A DNA stretch of 64,000 nt from Candidatus Gastranaerophilales bacterium (lineage in GTDB: Bacteria > Cyanobacteriota > Vampirovibrionia > Gastranaerophilales > Gastranaerophilaceae): contig CALURL010000002.1 in assembly GCA_944323155.1 (NCBI GenBank), positions 1 through 64,000 of the forward strand, written 5' to 3'. Of the stretch, positions 1 to 8,790 are shown one piece after another; within the stretch, counting starts at the first letter, position 1; every line of letters begins with the position of its first letter. The notes under the pieces were generated by a model that saw nothing but the letters and a program-made list of their open reading frames with translations, was not told the DNA's origin and made no database searches. A program made the position numbers and the translations under genes.

Positions 1-70
1 AGTCTGACTATATTATACTAAAAACTCTAAAAGTTTAAATTTGCTACTTTTATATAACTTGCCCAAAATA

Positions 71-106
71 ATCAAACCATGTGTAACAAGAAATCAAACT
101 ATGTGT
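71..106. repeat. Direct repeat pair upstream of the polysaccharide operon
   Basis: Two near-identical 14-mers, ATCAAACCATGTGT (71-84) and ATCAAACTATGTGT (93-106), differ at one base and sit 22 bp apart, about two helical turns. They lie about 180 bp before the first gene. This spacing suits a dimeric regulator binding one face of the DNA, but no regulator can be named. They could also be chance in AT-rich DNA. Confidence 0.35.
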
Positions 107-177
107 TCTTTTACACTAATCCAACATACGCTAAAATATGGCAAAATTGTGGTTTTAGCAAAGAATTGTTTAGTTAG
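79..177 (+). pseudogene. Possible C-terminal remnant of an acetyltransferase
   Basis: A short open frame encodes a 32-residue peptide whose last part reads YTNPTYAKIWQNCGF followed by a stop. This resembles the end of GNAT acetyltransferases, where an N-P/A-K-I-W-x-x-C-G-F stretch is common. There is no ribosome-binding site and a stop codon lies just upstream in frame, so it is at best a decayed tail. The rest of 1-288 holds no other gene I can support. Confidence 0.2.
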
Positions 178-288
178 TAATAAAAGAAAATTTTTTATGA
201 TATGATTAGGAATATTAAAAAAAATATAGTCACATTACGATTAAATCTTAATTTAGCTGATTTGATATTAAAAGGGAGCTTTATTATT

Positions 289-1818
289 ATGAATTTGAAA
301 AAAATAATAATTCAGGCAGGTGGTAAGGGAACTCGATTAGAAGGGTTGACAAGAAATAAACCCAAATGTTTAGTGCCTGTAAATAATTTGCCTATTATTT
401 TTTATGCTTTTCAAAAGTTTAAAGATGCAGAATTTACGATTATTGCTGATTATAAAACCGATGTTCTTGAAAAATATTTGAATGTTTTTGCAAGCTATGA
501 CGGGGGGGGGGCAAAGTATAATTACAAAATTGTAAAGGCCACTAAAAAAGGTACTATTTCAGGGATAAAAGAAGCTATTTCTACTTATAAAGATGATGAA
601 CCATTTATGATAATGTGGTGTGATTTGATTCTGTCAGATGATTTTGAAATACCTTCTATCGCAGGAAATTATATTGGAATTTCAAAAGATTTTGAATGCC
701 GATGGTCTTATATTAATAATCAGTTTATAAAAGAACCTTCAAAAGAAGACGGTGTTGCAGGGCTGTTTATTTTTGAAAATAAAAAATTACTTGAAAATAT
801 CGCGGATGAAGGCGCATTTGTTGGATGGCTTCAATCACAGAATATTAAATTCAATAGATTAGATTTATACGGTTCAAAGGAAATCGGAACTTTGCTTTCA
901 TATTCAGATAATAATGATTCTACTCCCAGATGCAGGCCATTTAATTCGATGGAATTTAAAGGTGATATTATCGTTAAACGAGGAATTAACGAGCAAGGCA
1001 AAAAAATTGCAGTTGATGAAATCGCTTGGTATAAGCATGTTAAAGGTTTAGGTTATAAAAATATCCCTGAGATATATGATTACGAACCATTAACTATGAA
1101 GCGTGTTCAGGGTAAAAATATTTTTGAATATGATTGTTTGACAAAAACTCAAAAATGTGAAATTTTAAAAAAGCTTATTGATGCTCTCAATGAACTTCAT
1201 AATATTGAGCCTGCACGTCCTGTTAATCTTTCTGATGTGGAAGACAATTTTTTGAATAAGACTTTTGATAGAATTTCTAAAGTTCAAAATCTCATTCCTT
1301 TTGCTGATAAGGAATTTATTAAAATTAATGGTAATTATTATAAGAATGTCTTTTTTAATAAAGAAGAATTAATAAAAGCTGTTAAAAATATTTATCCAAA
1401 AGAATTTCGTCTGATTCACGGCGATTGTACATTCTCAAATTTAATGTTTGATACGTACAATATGAAAGCTATATTGATTGATCCAAGAGGTTATTTCGGA
1501 AAAACAAAACTTTATGGAGATGTTGATTACGATTGGGCTAAACTTTATTATTCAGTAAAAGGAGAGTATGATCAGTTTAACCGTAAGAAATTTACACTTG
1601 ATATAAGAGAAAAAGATGTTGAAATGGCGATAAAACCAAATAATTGGGCTGATATGGAAGAATTTTTCTTTGATTGTCTCCCTCAAGTCAGCAAATACAA
1701 AATAAAACTTCTTCATGCTATTATATGGCTAAGTTTGACAACATATGCCTGGGAAGATTATGACAGTATTTGCGCTGCTTTTTATAATGGAATAATGAAA
1801 CTTAATGAGGTGCTATAA
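289..1818 (+). CDS. Nucleotidyltransferase-kinase fusion for surface polysaccharide, with an internal G10 tract
   Basis: A 509-residue fusion. The N-terminal half is a sugar or small-molecule nucleotidyltransferase with the glycine-rich GGKGTRL loop at residues 11-17. The C-terminal half is an aminoglycoside/choline-kinase-like phosphotransferase with the catalytic HGDxxxxN motif (H377-N384) and metal-binding D398 in IDPRG. The start is ATG 289, with AAAGGGAGC upstream; the open frame extends back to 202 without a ribosome-binding site. Such pairs activate a headgroup for capsule or LPS decoration, but the substrate is unknown. A run of ten G (502-511) encodes Gly72-74. G9 or G11 would stop translation soon after, so the gene is ON as assembled. 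It is followed directly by a HAD phosphatase and a glycosyltransferase. Confidence 0.8.
   Translation: MNLKKIIIQAGGKGTRLEGLTRNKPKCLVPVNNLPIIFYAFQKFKDAEFTIIADYKTDVLEKYLNVFASYDGGGAKYNYKIVKATKKGTISGIKEAISTYKDDEPFMIMWCDLILSDDFEIPSIAGNYIGISKDFECRWSYINNQFIKEPSKEDGVAGLFIFENKKLLENIADEGAFVGWLQSQNIKFNRLDLYGSKEIGTLLSYSDNNDSTPRCRPFNSMEFKGDIIVKRGINEQGKKIAVDEIAWYKHVKGLGYKNIPEIYDYEPLTMKRVQGKNIFEYDCLTKTQKCEILKKLIDALNELHNIEPARPVNLSDVEDNFLNKTFDRISKVQNLIPFADKEFIKINGNYYKNVFFNKEELIKAVKNIYPKEFRLIHGDCTFSNLMFDTYNMKAILIDPRGYFGKTKLYGDVDYDWAKLYYSVKGEYDQFNRKKFTLDIREKDVEMAIKPNNWADMEEFFFDCLPQVSKYKIKLLHAIIWLSLTTYAWEDYDSICAAFYNGIMKLNEVL
502..511 (+). repeat. G10 homopolymer tract inside the nucleotidyltransferase-kinase gene
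   Basis: Ten consecutive G in the context TATGAC-G10-CAAAG. In this AT-rich window such a run is highly unusual. Here it is read as three Gly codons plus the first base of GCA and keeps the frame open. With G11 the frame meets TAA within four codons of the tract; with G9 it stops about ten codons later. This is the layout of a contingency locus. Confidence 0.9.
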
Positions 1819-2187
1819 GTGTTGGAATTTTCTCCATTAAATAAAACTTGGATACTGGACATTGATGGCACTCTTGTAAAGCATAATGGTTATAAAATTG
1901 ACGGTTATGATACTTTGCTTGAAGGTGTAAATGAATTTTTTGAAAACTTGTCTCCTGATGATAAAGTAATTCTTCTTACAGCTAGAAAAGAAGAATATCT
2001 TGAAGATTTAAAAAAGTTTCTAAAAGATAATCACATCCGCTATGATTATCTTTTAGTTGACATGCCGATGGGTGAGAGAATTCTTGTAAATGATCGTAAA
2101 CCAAGCGGATTAAGCACAGCTTTCGCAATAAATAAAGATAGAGACAGCAGGCTGGACATTGTATATAAAATTAATGAGGAGTTATAA
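1819..2187 (+). CDS. HAD-superfamily phosphatase
   Basis: A 122-residue HAD hydrolase. Motif I is DIDGT (nucleophile D14, D16), motif II is the Thr in LLTAR near residue 55, and a late acidic motif NDRKP is present. The protein is short, with no large cap. It starts with GTG immediately after the stop of the preceding fusion gene, so the two are translationally coupled, and its stop overlaps the next ATG by one base. It probably removes a phosphate during synthesis of the nucleotide-activated precursor made by the upstream enzyme. The substrate cannot be read from sequence. Confidence 0.75.
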   Translation: MLEFSPLNKTWILDIDGTLVKHNGYKIDGYDTLLEGVNEFFENLSPDDKVILLTARKEEYLEDLKKFLKDNHIRYDYLLVDMPMGERILVNDRKPSGLSTAFAINKDRDSRLDIVYKINEEL

Positions 2188-3347
2188 TGATTTCTCTGCC
2201 AGAAAAAAATGAAATTATATCTGAAGCTAATAATCAAAAAATATATGAAAAAAATATAGGCAAAATTTTTTCTATAGTTAAATTTGTCAATACTGACACA
2301 AGCTTATCGACTAAAGAAATTCGAATTTGTAAAAGAGCTTTGTTTAAACGCGTTGAAGAAAATAATTATATTAATTATTATTTATTTGATAAATTAGTTA
2401 GGCATAAATCTATACTAGATAAGTTTAAACATAGATATTTTAAGTATTTTAATAACAAGCATGATGATATCTATATTTTGAAGGCTAATAGCGGTGAGAT
2501 ATATTTAACATTAGTATATATACTAGATGTTTTGCTTAAGAAGAATAACAGTAAATCTCCATTACTAGTTGCGACTCATAAATATCATGTAGATATGATA
2601 AATATGATTTGTCCGGATATTCCGTATGTTTATATAGATAACTATTGGGCACAGATTAGTGATGATTCATTTATAATTGATAATTTTAGATTCTTTTTAC
2701 TTTATTCTTATCCACATTTAAGCCAGGTCGAGAAAAATATAAAGAGTAAGACTCCTGGAGAATATCATTATTTTTATTCTAAATTAAATAGGTTTAACAT
2801 TGATGAAAAAGAGTTATCAATGCGGAAAGTTATTTTGCCGGCGGAATATGAAACATCAATGCTTAAAAAGATAAGCCAAATAGGTTTAAATCTTGATAAA
2901 TTTGTGTTTTTAGCTCCTGAGGCTTGCTCTTGTGAAAGATATGATAATGATTTTTGGGTTGTTCTTATAAATAATTTACAGGCAAAAGGTTATGATGTTT
3001 TTGTGAATTTGACATCAGATAATATTGATTTCCGTGGAGCTAAAGGTTACAAAACATGTTTTTTAACTTTTGGGGAAGCATTTGCGCTTGCAAAACGTTC
3101 AAAGAAAATTGTTTCATTAAGAAGTGGCTTTACTGAATTTTTACTTCAGACAAATGTTCCTATTGATGTGCTTTATACAAAATTCAAACTCCGATATTTG
3201 CTTGATTCTATAGATGTTTATCATGTAATGTCTGGATTTAGTCTAATCAAACTGCCTTTTATCTATAACTCCAAAATAACAGAATTTAATATGTTTGAAG
3301 TTTCTCCAAAGCAATGTATTGATGCTATTTGTCGGACGGTTAAATAA
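2187..3347 (+). CDS. Glycosyltransferase-like protein (GT9/heptosyltransferase-like C-terminal half)
   Basis: A 386-residue protein whose ATG overlaps the HAD stop by one base, completing a three-gene operon. The C-terminal half (from about residue 245) reads like the nucleotide-sugar-binding domain of ADP-heptose-type transferases: LAPEACS, then a KGYDVFVN strand, then a GEAFALAKRS and SLRSGFTEFL region. The N-terminal half has no motif I recognise. Its likely role is transfer or assembly of the modified sugar. It is convergent with the next gene. Confidence 0.5.
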   Translation: MISLPEKNEIISEANNQKIYEKNIGKIFSIVKFVNTDTSLSTKEIRICKRALFKRVEENNYINYYLFDKLVRHKSILDKFKHRYFKYFNNKHDDIYILKANSGEIYLTLVYILDVLLKKNNSKSPLLVATHKYHVDMINMICPDIPYVYIDNYWAQISDDSFIIDNFRFFLLYSYPHLSQVEKNIKSKTPGEYHYFYSKLNRFNIDEKELSMRKVILPAEYETSMLKKISQIGLNLDKFVFLAPEACSCERYDNDFWVVLINNLQAKGYDVFVNLTSDNIDFRGAKGYKTCFLTFGEAFALAKRSKKIVSLRSGFTEFLLQTNVPIDVLYTKFKLRYLLDSIDVYHVMSGFSLIKLPFIYNSKITEFNMFEVSPKQCIDAICRTVK

Positions 3348-3363
3348 TCTTTCTTGCTCGTAG

Positions 3364-4638
3364 TTATTTATTTTTATTCATTTTTATTGTTTCAAAAATT
3401 ATATCAACACATTTTTTGTATGAGAATAATTTTACTCTTTCCAGCCCTTTAATTTTATAATTCTGTCTTATATCTGGATTAAAATAAAGTTTTTCTAACG
3501 CTGCAATAAGTTCTTCATCAGACTTTGGGTTAATTTGTATTCCTGCATCTGCTACAACTTCAGGCAGAGAAGTTACATTAGATGTTATAACAGGGCAACC
3601 GCATTGCATTGCTTCTAGAGGAGGAATACCAAATCCTTCATAAAGTGATGGAAACAGAAAAAGTTCAGCCCCGCTGTATAATGCAGACATATCATTATCA
3701 TCAACATAGCCAAGATAGAGAATTTTGTCTTTGTATTTATTATAATCCGGACTAAGTTTTTGTAATATTTCATCAAGTTTACTTTTATAATTCCCGCCTA
3801 ATGCATAAACCAGATTATCAATATTGTGTTTCTTTATGAATTCAACGAAGTTTTTAACCGCAAACGGAATATTCTTTCTCGGTTCAAGTGTACATAGACT
3901 GAAAATATATTTTTTGTTTGCCGGAATATTGTATTTCTTTTTAATCATACTAACCTTTTCTTGACTTTCAGGTTTATAAGGATGTCCGGTTGAAAGAGGA
4001 AGAATTGTGAATTGTTCCGGTGATAAAAATTCGAAATAATTTAGAAAATCTTGTTTTGTATATTCTGAATTTGCAAAATAGGTGTCATTTTTGTTCAAAG
4101 ACTTAACCAATTTATCAAACCAGTCAATTTTAATATTTGTATGATTTTCTGCTTTAAGAGGAATTATATCGTGAAGAACAATACATTTTTTAATTTTATT
4201 ATTATTTTGAATAAAATCCGGCGCAGCATCTTTTGGAGATAAATATACATCAAATTCGTCAAACATCGAAGGAGAAATATTCTCATGTTGTGCAAGTTTT
4301 AAAAATATATTAAGACTCATTTTTATCAGAGGTCTAAAGATTAAGAATCTTTTGTCTTTTTTATTTTCATATTTTAATTTTGTAAGATATTTAATGATTT
4401 TATCATATTTTGAATACGTAATAATTTTACAATTTTTGAATTCTTCATGCTTTTTGATTGTTTCTTCAAGAAAATATTTAAATTGTAAATCACAATAAAG
4501 TTTTAGATCGAAGTTTTCATTCTTAATCAACTCAACTAAAAGATTATATGCCACAAAAAATATTCCGCTTCTGTAGGTATAATCAAAATCGAGTCTTTGT
4601 ACTATTGATGCATCATATAGTAATTTAATTTTAGACAT
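3364..4638 (-). CDS. GT4-family glycosyltransferase
   Basis: A 424-residue retaining glycosyltransferase of the GT-B fold. The C-terminal domain shows the hallmark sequence [11 protein letters not shown], then [19 protein letters not shown] with [13 protein letters not shown] and SLPEV (the E-x7-E region that binds the nucleotide sugar). The N-terminal acceptor domain is divergent, as usual. It lies on the minus strand next to a broken glycosyltransferase and faces the three-gene polysaccharide operon. It probably adds a sugar to a surface polysaccharide or LPS outer core; donor and acceptor are unknown. Confidence 0.85.
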   Translation of the reverse strand: MSKIKLLYDASIVQRLDFDYTYRSGIFFVAYNLLVELIKNENFDLKLYCDLQFKYFLEETIKKHEEFKNCKIITYSKYDKIIKYLTKLKYENKKDKRFLIFRPLIKMSLNIFLKLAQHENISPSMFDEFDVYLSPKDAAPDFIQNNNKIKKCIVLHDIIPLKAENHTNIKIDWFDKLVKSLNKNDTYFANSEYTKQDFLNYFEFLSPEQFTILPLSTGHPYKPESQEKVSMIKKKYNIPANKKYIFSLCTLEPRKNIPFAVKNFVEFIKKHNIDNLVYALGGNYKSKLDEILQKLSPDYNKYKDKILYLGYVDDNDMSALYSGAELFLFPSLYEGFGIPPLEAMQCGCPVITSNVTSLPEVVADAGIQINPKSDEELIAALEKLYFNPDIRQNYKIKGLERVKLFSYKKCVDIIFETIKMNKNK

Positions 4639-5590
4639 CTAAATATTTACTCCATTTAGAATTTTATTTTTTATATCAGGGTAGTATTCAAGGATTTTTG
4701 TAATTTGAGAATTCCCTTCATTTTTATTTTGTGACCATAGAGTAGTTTCTCCATTAAATTGGAGTTCTCTTTCCGGGTTAACAAATGTAAGTTTGTTGAT
4801 ATTATTATTTATTACATTTATTTTAGTATCATTCATCACAGCCATAGCCCAGAACCAGGCATCATCATGGCGTGGCGCAAGCTGCATAAATTTATCTTCA
4901 TCAAGAACATCTTTATAAAGGCAATTGGGCGGATACAAAACTCCACCTACACCTGTTAGAAAATGTCTGAAAGAACTTCCGCTTGAGTTCATTTTATTAG
5001 GTTCAATCCATTTTTTATCAGAATTTATTTCGTTACTTTTTTACGGTAATTCCGTTTGCTCTGTGGCAATGGATTGATTGTTTGTCTTTTAAATAGGAAT
5101 TGTATAAACCTTCCAGCCAATTCTTTTCGTAATAAATATCATCATCGGCTGTTACAATTACAGCATCAGAAAACTCTTTTAGTGAAGGAATTAATTTTGT
5201 ATATGAACGAATGTCTCTGCAAAATTTTACTGTTAAACCGTTATTCATTAGTTTTATAACATCTTTTGGCAAATCTTTTTCTCTGTTTGGGAATTTATCT
5301 TCTCCAAGCCATAAGATTACCATATCAGGTTTTAAAGTTTGCGTCAGAAGAGAATACAGAGTAAAATGTATGTCATACATTCTTTGTGGAAAGGATGTCA
5401 GTGATACGATAAGTTTTTCATCCCTTTGATGTGTATTCAAACCGTTTGATAAAAACTCATCAATTTGTTTTTGAACTTTATCCTTATCAATTGATTTTAT
5501 ATCGTATTTCTTTTTGTAAGTAAACTTAAGTCCACACAAGTGGATAATGCGTTTATCGGCGATTTTTTCTTTGTAAAAAATTTTAGACAT
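4639..5590 (-). pseudogene. Glycosyltransferase split by a +1 frameshift at an A6 run
   Basis: Two adjacent minus-strand frames are halves of one protein. The first (5590-5033) begins near ATG 5590 with AAGAAGAG upstream. It carries SLTSFPQRM, QTLKPDMVILWLGED and a TADDDIYY DxD-like motif, then stops after VKK. The second carries FLTGVGGVLYPP and APRHDDAWFWAM. They meet at a run of six A on the coding strand (plus-strand T near 5037-5042). Five or eight A would restore one 316-residue frame through SNEINSDKKWIEPNKMN. It may be a pseudogene, a switchable gene or a sequencing error. Confidence 0.75.
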
Positions 5591-5673
5591 AAAATATAAT
5601 CTCTTCTTTTTCACCACCTGAAATCTAATATACTTTGAATACGATTTATTTACAATGTTATATTAATAATAAT

Positions 5674-5700
5674 TAAGTCCGCCAGTAAATGACGGACTTA
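5674..5700 (-). terminator. Hairpin terminator candidate
   Basis: An 8-bp perfect stem TAAGTCCG / CGGACTTA with an 11-base loop sits just past the end of the ankyrin gene and before the broken glycosyltransferase. The T content after it on the minus strand is modest, so strength is uncertain. Confidence 0.5.
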
Positions 5701-5726
5701 TATTTAGAAGTATTTAATTATATTAT

Positions 5727-6305
5727 TTATTGATTTTTATATCGTTTCAGAACTAAATTTTTAATATGTTTGTCTTTTGATTTGAGTGCTTTTAAAAGAA
5801 TTTCTTCATCGGCTTTTGCGCCTGCATTAACAAGCATTTCTACAATTTGTCCCTGTTGTTTTTGGACGGCATACTGAAGCGGTTTAACACCATTTACTTC
5901 TTTATTCACATCAGCACCGTGGTTAATCAATTCTTCTGCAATTTTGTAATCCTTGCTCTTTATTGCCAGGAAAAGCGGTGTAAAACCTGCATAATAGGCA
6001 TTTGGATCTGCACCGTTATCTAAAAACATTTTAGTAACTCCGAGCTGATTATTCGTAATTGCCCAGTATAGTGCAGGAATTTTTAAATATGTTGTTTCAG
6101 GAGTCATTCCTGCTTTCAAGAACATATCAACAAGTTTTGTGTTGCCTTCATAAATTGCATTGAAAAAACTTCTTTCATTGTATTTTACATCTTGAGTTTT
6201 AATAATTTGTTCAATGTAATACTGATGCATATCCGTTTCATTATCTGCATACACAGCAGTTTGCATTGCCATGACAATTAGTAAAATGTATAATAATTTT
6301 CTCAT
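5727..6305 (-). CDS. Exported ankyrin-repeat protein
   Basis: A 192-residue protein. The start is ATG 6305, well spaced from GGAGGT. Residues 1 to about 20 form a signal peptide (MRKLLYILLIVMAMQTAVYA), so it is probably periplasmic or surface-attached. Ankyrin repeats follow, with recognisable cores such as GNTKLVDMFLKAGM, NQLGVTKMFLDNGADPNA, GFTPLFLAIKSKDY and GVKPLQYAVQKQQG. Ankyrins mediate protein-protein contact, and no partner is evident. It is separated from the upstream response-regulator gene by a terminator. Confidence 0.85.
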   Translation of the reverse strand: MRKLLYILLIVMAMQTAVYADNETDMHQYYIEQIIKTQDVKYNERSFFNAIYEGNTKLVDMFLKAGMTPETTYLKIPALYWAITNNQLGVTKMFLDNGADPNAYYAGFTPLFLAIKSKDYKIAEELINHGADVNKEVNGVKPLQYAVQKQQGQIVEMLVNAGAKADEEILLKALKSKDKHIKNLVLKRYKNQ

Positions 6306-6376
6306 ATCCAACCTCCATTTTATTGTTTGATTATTCTAGCATTTTTTTTATTATCTGTAAATATATTTTTTATATG

Positions 6377-6408
6377 AAAAACTCTCCGAAATATTTCGAA
6401 GAGTTTTT
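6377..6408 (-). terminator. Rho-independent terminator after the response regulator
   Basis: AAAAACTCT pairs with AGAGTTTTT around an inner CGAAATATTTCG palindrome. It is flanked by A- and T-runs, so it can work on either strand. It lies just past the minus-strand response-regulator gene. Confidence 0.8.
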
Positions 6409-6428
6409 ATTTATTGGATTATTGGGTT

Positions 6429-7097
6429 TTATACAAGTCCTTCTTTGAGTGCTTTTACTGCGGCCTGAGTTCTATCATCTACAACAAGTTTTTGAATAAT
6501 ATTACAAACGTGGGCTTTTGCAGTGTGTTCAGAGATTGTTAATTCCTGAGCGATTTCATTATTAGATTTTCCATCAACGACTAGTTTTAGAACCTCGTAT
6601 TCTCTTTGTGTAAGATTTGCGTGCTGTTCTTTAAACATTGCGCGTGACATCTGGCGCGGTGGTATAACTCCGCAGTTTTTTTCTCGCAGTATTGGAACAA
6701 CTTGCGGATCAAGCCACATTGCACCTTCTTTTACTGTTTTTATTATCATTTTTAGAATTTCAGTATTAATATCTTTCATTACATAAGCGCAGGCGCCGGC
6801 ATGCAGGGAGTCTAAAACTTCCTGTTCACTCAGATGTGATGTTAGAATTATAACTTTTGCCTTGCTGTCGATTTCCAGAATTTTTTTTGTCGCTTCGATG
6901 CCTGAAATATCAGGAAGACCAATATCCATTAAGGTTATGTCAGGATGAACAAGTCTAAATTTTTCAATTGCTTCTTTACCTGTTTGGGCTTCTGAAACAA
7001 CTTCGAGTTCATTTTGTCCCTCAAAAAGTGATTTCAAACCTACGCGCATTAGTTTTTGATCTTCTACTAGTAGTATTCTTATTGGTTTATTTGTCAT
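6429..7097 (-). CDS. NarL/FixJ-family response regulator
   Basis: A 222-residue two-domain regulator. The receiver domain (about 6-122) has the acidic pair E12/D13, phospho-acceptor D58 in LMDIGLPD, and the T/K switch region. The C-terminal LuxR-type helix-turn-helix (about 155-215) begins LTQREYEVLKLVVDGKSN and has the TISEHTAKAHV recognition helix. No histidine kinase is nearby, so it is an orphan. It is divergent from the first poly-G prepilin with a 238-bp shared upstream region, so control of that pilin is possible but unproven. Confidence 0.9.
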   Translation of the reverse strand: MTNKPIRILLVEDQKLMRVGLKSLFEGQNELEVVSEAQTGKEAIEKFRLVHPDITLMDIGLPDISGIEATKKILEIDSKAKVIILTSHLSEQEVLDSLHAGACAYVMKDINTEILKMIIKTVKEGAMWLDPQVVPILREKNCGVIPPRQMSRAMFKEQHANLTQREYEVLKLVVDGKSNNEIAQELTISEHTAKAHVCNIIQKLVVDDRTQAAVKALKEGLV

Positions 7098-7267
7098 ATA
7101 TAATACCTCAATTTATAATTACTGCTATATGACATATAAGACTTTTTGGTACTATTTTAATCCCTTTGATATGAAATTATACGGATTATATTATGAATTT
7201 ATGATTAAGAAATATCATTTGGAATTTTATTTTTTTTTACATTAAGGTTCAAACGAGAATAAAAATA

Positions 7268-7296
7268 TTGCATTTTATTTCGTCGTAACTTATAAT
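7268..7296 (+). promoter_or_regulatory. Sigma-70-type promoter for the first poly-G prepilin
   Basis: TTGCAT (7268-7273), a 17-base spacer and a perfect TATAAT (7291-7296) sit 40 bases before the prepilin ATG at 7336. An AGAGGAGC ribosome-binding site follows. The gene therefore looks normally expressed at the level of initiation even though its frame is interrupted. Confidence 0.65.
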
Positions 7297-7335
7297 AAAA
7301 AATAAAAATGTCATTATAAAAGAGGAGCTGTAATT

Positions 7336-8210
7336 ATGAAAAATTTATTTAGAAATGTTTACGGGGGGGGGGCACGCGCGTAGAGCGTGTTTGTGCTACG
7401 CACGTAGGTACCTGCACCAATATTCGAGAGCCTTTAAAGATTTCTGGTAAGGGCTACACTTCATTCAGACTCGCAAAAGAATCCAAAAGAAAATCCGCCT
7501 TTACTCTAGCTGAGGTTTTAATAACTCTCGGTGTAATCGGAATTGTTGCTGCATTAACTTTGCCTTCTGTTATTACAAAGTACCAGAAAAAACAAACGGT
7601 TGCTCAACTTAAAAAAGCTTATTCTGTAGTAAGTCAGGCATTAGTTACTGCCCAGTACGAAAACGGCGATATGTCTGAATGGGGCATTAATAATATGGGG
7701 AATACGAATGAAGGAGGAAACAGTTCAGATGAAAATTATGCTATACTTGTAAGTAATTTTGTAAATAAGTATTTTGTTCCCTATTTGAACGTAAGAGACA
7801 ACTGTGGCATTAACTGTATTCGTCAAAAAGGTGTAAAAAGGTATAGATTAAACGGTGATGAGTGGGATTGGATGGGGCGATTTTATTATGTGGTTTATAT
7901 GTCAGACGGAACAATTATAAGTTTCATGTTTGATAACATAAATGGCAGATTAATGTTTGTATATATGTACGTGGATATAAATGGAGATAAAAAGCCAAAC
8001 CGTGCCGGACGTGACATATTTTCATTCGGTTTTGGAGGTAATTCTACCGCAAAAGTAAATATGGTAGGCGTTGGAAATTCGAGAGATTACTTGTTGAGCA
8101 CATCAAGTAGAAACGGTTGTAACAAGAGCGCCGGTGCTTATGCTGGAGATTATTGCGGTGCAGTAATCCAGTATGACGGATGGGAAATAAAAGACGATTA
8201 TCCATGGTAA
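7336..8210 (+). CDS. Poly-G-switched type IV prepilin-like protein 1 (frame OFF at G10)
   Basis: ATG 7336 with AGAGGAGC reads MKNLFRNVY, then Gly from a G10 tract, and stops at TAG 7381. The frame offset by one base is open from the tract to 8210 and holds a complete pilin. It has a long polar leader, then the prepilin site KSA/FTLAEVLITLGVIGIV with Glu5, a hydrophobic N-terminal helix, and a C-terminal VDINGDKKPNRAGRDIF loop like the calcium loop of GspG-type pseudopilins. No start codon lies between the tract and FTLAE. One extra G (or two fewer) would give a 291-residue protein with a leader of about 55 residues, far longer than usual. The coordinates cover the interrupted gene as assembled. 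Confidence 0.75.
7363..7372 (+). repeat. G10 tract in prepilin gene 1
   Basis: Ten G in the context TTTAC-G10-CACGCGCGTAGAG. It lies ten codons into the gene and sets whether the downstream pilin is read. Confidence 0.9.
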
Positions 8211-8311
8211 ATAAAATTATTTTGATATTTACAAATTTAAAAAATATGATATAATTTCTAGTTATAAATTAGTTAGATGTAGATATTATTGCACAGAAGA
8301 AAGGAGAGCTT

Positions 8312-8611
8312 ATGACAGAAGAAAACAGGCAGGAAAGATGGTCTATAAGTCCGGATTTCGCAAAATTTTTATTGACAATTTTAGGAACTTTTGTTGGTTC
8401 ATTAATTGCGTTATCCCTATATGGAGGTTTGATTAATCCGCCTAAACAATGTCCTATGTATCCGCCGCCAAGCTATTACGCTCCAATGTATTATGGTGAC
8501 GAATATGTTCCGGAATGCCCGTATAAAAAACATAAAATGAAACCATATAAAAATTTTAAAATGAAACATCAACAAAGTGATGCTCCAAAAGCAGATAATG
8601 CTGATAAATAA
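8312..8611 (+). CDS. Small membrane-anchored Pro/Tyr-rich protein
   Basis: A 99-residue protein I do not recognise. It has a polar N-terminus, one transmembrane segment (about residues 19-41, FLLTILGTFVGSLIALSLYG), a PPKQCPMYPPPSYYAPMYYG stretch rich in Pro, Tyr and Met, and a basic C-terminal tail (KHKMKPYKNFKMKH). AAAGGAGAG lies just upstream of the ATG. It stands alone between prepilin 1 and a strong terminator. The composition suggests a small envelope protein. Confidence 0.65.
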   Translation: MTEENRQERWSISPDFAKFLLTILGTFVGSLIALSLYGGLINPPKQCPMYPPPSYYAPMYYGDEYVPECPYKKHKMKPYKNFKMKHQQSDAPKADNADK

Positions 8612-8614
8612 ACT

Positions 8615-8643
8615 AAAAAGCCTCTTTTTTAAGAGGCTTTTTT
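8615..8643 (+). terminator. Rho-independent terminator
   Basis: AAAAAGCCTCTT pairs with AAGAGGCTTTTTT around a short T loop and is followed by a T run. It closes the small membrane-protein gene. Confidence 0.9.
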
Positions 8644-8731
8644 AATATTAATTTAATTAAATCTTAATATTTAACGGTGGCAAAATTTTTTATTTTGAAT
8701 TATTATATAAGTGGTAAGATAAATGTTTTTT

Positions 8732-8770
8732 GTGGCTTAGCTATTTTTAGAAAATTCCTGAAAAAGCCGC
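8732..8770 (+). promoter_or_regulatory. Stem-loop in the nadB leader
   Basis: GTGGCTT (8732-8738) can pair with AAGCCGC (8764-8770), allowing one G-T pair, 20 bases before the nadB start. It may be a leader structure. It does not match an NAD-binding riboswitch that I can recognise, and a short stem like this can be chance. Confidence 0.25.
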
Positions 8771-8790
8771 AATAACAAAAAGGTAATATT

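Noticed and set aside
2187..3347. Full heptosyltransferase of the LPS inner core
   Set aside because: Only the C-terminal half resembles GT9 enzymes, so a specific name would overstate the evidence.
7336..8210. Prepilin copies as plain pseudogenes
   Set aside because: All three copies share the same tract length, the same offset and intact downstream frames with conserved motifs. Random decay would not give this.
7560..8210. TTG internal start for prepilin 1, and similar starts in the other copies
   Set aside because: Such starts fall inside or after the conserved FTLAEVL segment, which would remove the processing site, and they have no ribosome-binding site.
8641..8790. NAD-binding riboswitch ahead of nadB
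   Set aside because: Only one short stem is visible, without the conserved cores I would expect.
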